Assembly: GCA_910587175.1 (NCBI GenBank)
Contig: CAJULH010000003.1
Location: 1-64,000, forward strand
Direction: 5' to 3'
Source of the DNA: Candidatus Gastranaerophilales bacterium
Lineage (GTDB): Bacteria; Cyanobacteriota; Vampirovibrionia; Gastranaerophilales; Gastranaerophilaceae
DNA length: 64,000 nt
Below are positions 63,324-64,000 of this stretch, piece after piece (positions within the stretch are counted from its first letter, which is position 1; the number at the start of each line of letters is the position of its first letter). The notes beneath the pieces were generated by a model. The model saw only the letters and a program-made list of their open reading frames with translations, made no database searches and was not told the origin of the DNA. Position numbers and translations under genes: made by a program.

Positions 63324-64000
63324 ATTTTCCATAGTTTTTAAAATTTTCCATAGTCTCATCAAAATTATCCGGTCCGAATTTTTCAAAAAATGCGTCCAGT
63401 ATTACTATAGATGCCATATTCAGTGCAACTGTTCCAAGTGCCTCAACAGCGCTTGTATCAGCTCTTTCAAAGTGTGCCGTTTCTTGGGTTTTAGTTTTGA
63501 TATTTATAGAATTCAGCGGTTTTCTCATAGTTGGAATGGGTTTCATAGAAAGCCTTACGACAATATCTTCACCGTTTGTCATGCCGCCTTCAATGCCGCC
63601 TGCGTTATTTGTTTTTCTTGTTACTATGCTGGTCTTTGTTTGTTTATGTGCTTCAATATCTCGCTTTTCCGGATTTTTTGTATCCTCTGATAAGAATATT
63701 TCATCGTGCACTTTGGAGCCAAAAAGGTCTGCAACTTCTTTGCCAAGCCCGATTTCTACCGCCTTTACGGCAGGAATACTCATCAGAGCGCCTGCAAGCC
63801 TGCCATCCAGTCTTTTATCCCAGTGTACAAAGCTTCCCAAGCCCACGGGCAGATTTTTAAAGCGGATTTCTACCTCCCCCCCAAGGCTTTCACCCTCTTT
63901 TTTTGCAAATTCTATAATTTCATCAATTTCTTTTTCTGTTGCTTTGCCACCCACAGAAAGGGTTTTAGCCTCGCCCAGTATATCAAATTTTCTTAGAATA
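63307..64000 (-). CDS. aroC: Chorismate synthase (5' end beyond the window)
   Basis: Partial: about 231 residues reading from the window edge, KFDILGEAKTLSVGGKATEKE onwards, to YGKYAKKF. Forms chorismate from EPSP with reduced FMN. Family signatures include GKEVADLFGSKVHDE, NNAGGIEGGMTNGEDIVVR and MRKPLNSI, with the conserved end ERADTSAVEALGTVALNMASIVILD. The missing part is about the first 130 residues, expected just past 64000. First gene of the aroC-aroK-aroB group. Confidence 0.95.
   Translation of the reverse strand, partial: ILRKFDILGEAKTLSVGGKATEKEIDEIIEFAKKEGESLGGEVEIRFKNLPVGLGSFVHWDKRLDGRLAGALMSIPAVKAVEIGLGKEVADLFGSKVHDEIFLSEDTKNPEKRDIEAHKQTKTSIVTRKTNNAGGIEGGMTNGEDIVVRLSMKPIPTMRKPLNSINIKTKTQETAHFERADTSAVEALGTVALNMASIVILDAFFEKFGPDNFDETMENFKNYGKYAKKF

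Overview
This 64 kb window is AT-rich chromosomal DNA from a bacterium with a Gram-negative envelope: it encodes a TolC-family protein, a secretin and a KdsC-type Kdo phosphatase. It most resembles the gut Cyanobacteriota side-branch Gastranaerophilales (Vampirovibrionia/Melainabacteria). The reasons are a homologue of the cyanobacterial LdpA iron-sulfur protein, several lineage-type membrane proteins carrying a short N-terminal F-x-G motif, and a giant glycine-rich protein with a prepilin-like start. No photosynthesis genes are visible. This placement is inference; there is no rRNA or tRNA in the window to confirm it.

Layout. 1-1124: a REP-associated transposase (RAYT) flanked by REP-like palindromes, next to a truncated gene. 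1143-5598 (minus): glmS, a TolC-family protein and a kelch-like membrane protein. 5702-9906 (minus): an acetyltransferase, then ruvC - membrane protein - mtnA - serC. 10160-13158 (plus): a cytoplasmic GH35-type beta-galactosidase and an unknown protein. 13188-13393: a small isolated transcription unit. 13485-16419: lineage-specific membrane proteins. 16704-20113 (plus): rny - ymdB - PHP phosphoesterase. 20188-21603 (minus): a secreted or anchored protein with a C12 tract upstream. 21766-23046: obgE. 23189-30179 (plus): four genes in gspC-gspD-gspE-gspF order. 30267-32752: bioA, tpiA and a small HTH-like protein. 32823-35827: the glycine-rich prepilin-like protein and a 59-aa protein. 35850-37569 (minus): metX-metW. 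37728-39014: a degenerate HD-GYP protein.

39224-43879 (minus): three tandem amino acid permeases. 43983-45942 (minus): aroF-type DAHP synthase and glyQ. 46075-47900 (minus): two overlapping lineage-specific membrane proteins. 47973-48977 (minus): a GshB-like ATP-grasp protein. 49091-54109 (plus): TPR protein - membrane protein - kdsC - TPR protein - lysC. 54110-54312: a noncoding, GC-rich, foldable leader of unknown class. 54313-57271 (plus): ldpA-like, tilS, hpt and two small membrane proteins. 57276-59527 (minus): a 44-aa protein, an acidic protein, spmA and spmB. 59800-61743 (plus): a TPR-containing protein. 61676-64000 (minus): aroC (cut by the window edge), aroK and aroB.

Most genes are housekeeping: amino-acid, aromatic and cofactor biosynthesis, RNA turnover, tRNA modification and charging. 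The parts most worth a second look are the structured leader upstream of the LdpA homologue, the F-x-G motif shared by otherwise unrelated proteins, the prepilin-like glycine-rich protein with its nearby secretion operon, the isolated small transcript at 13.2 kb, the C12 tract, and the HD-GYP protein that has lost its HD dyad. No CRISPR array, prophage, rRNA or tRNA was seen.
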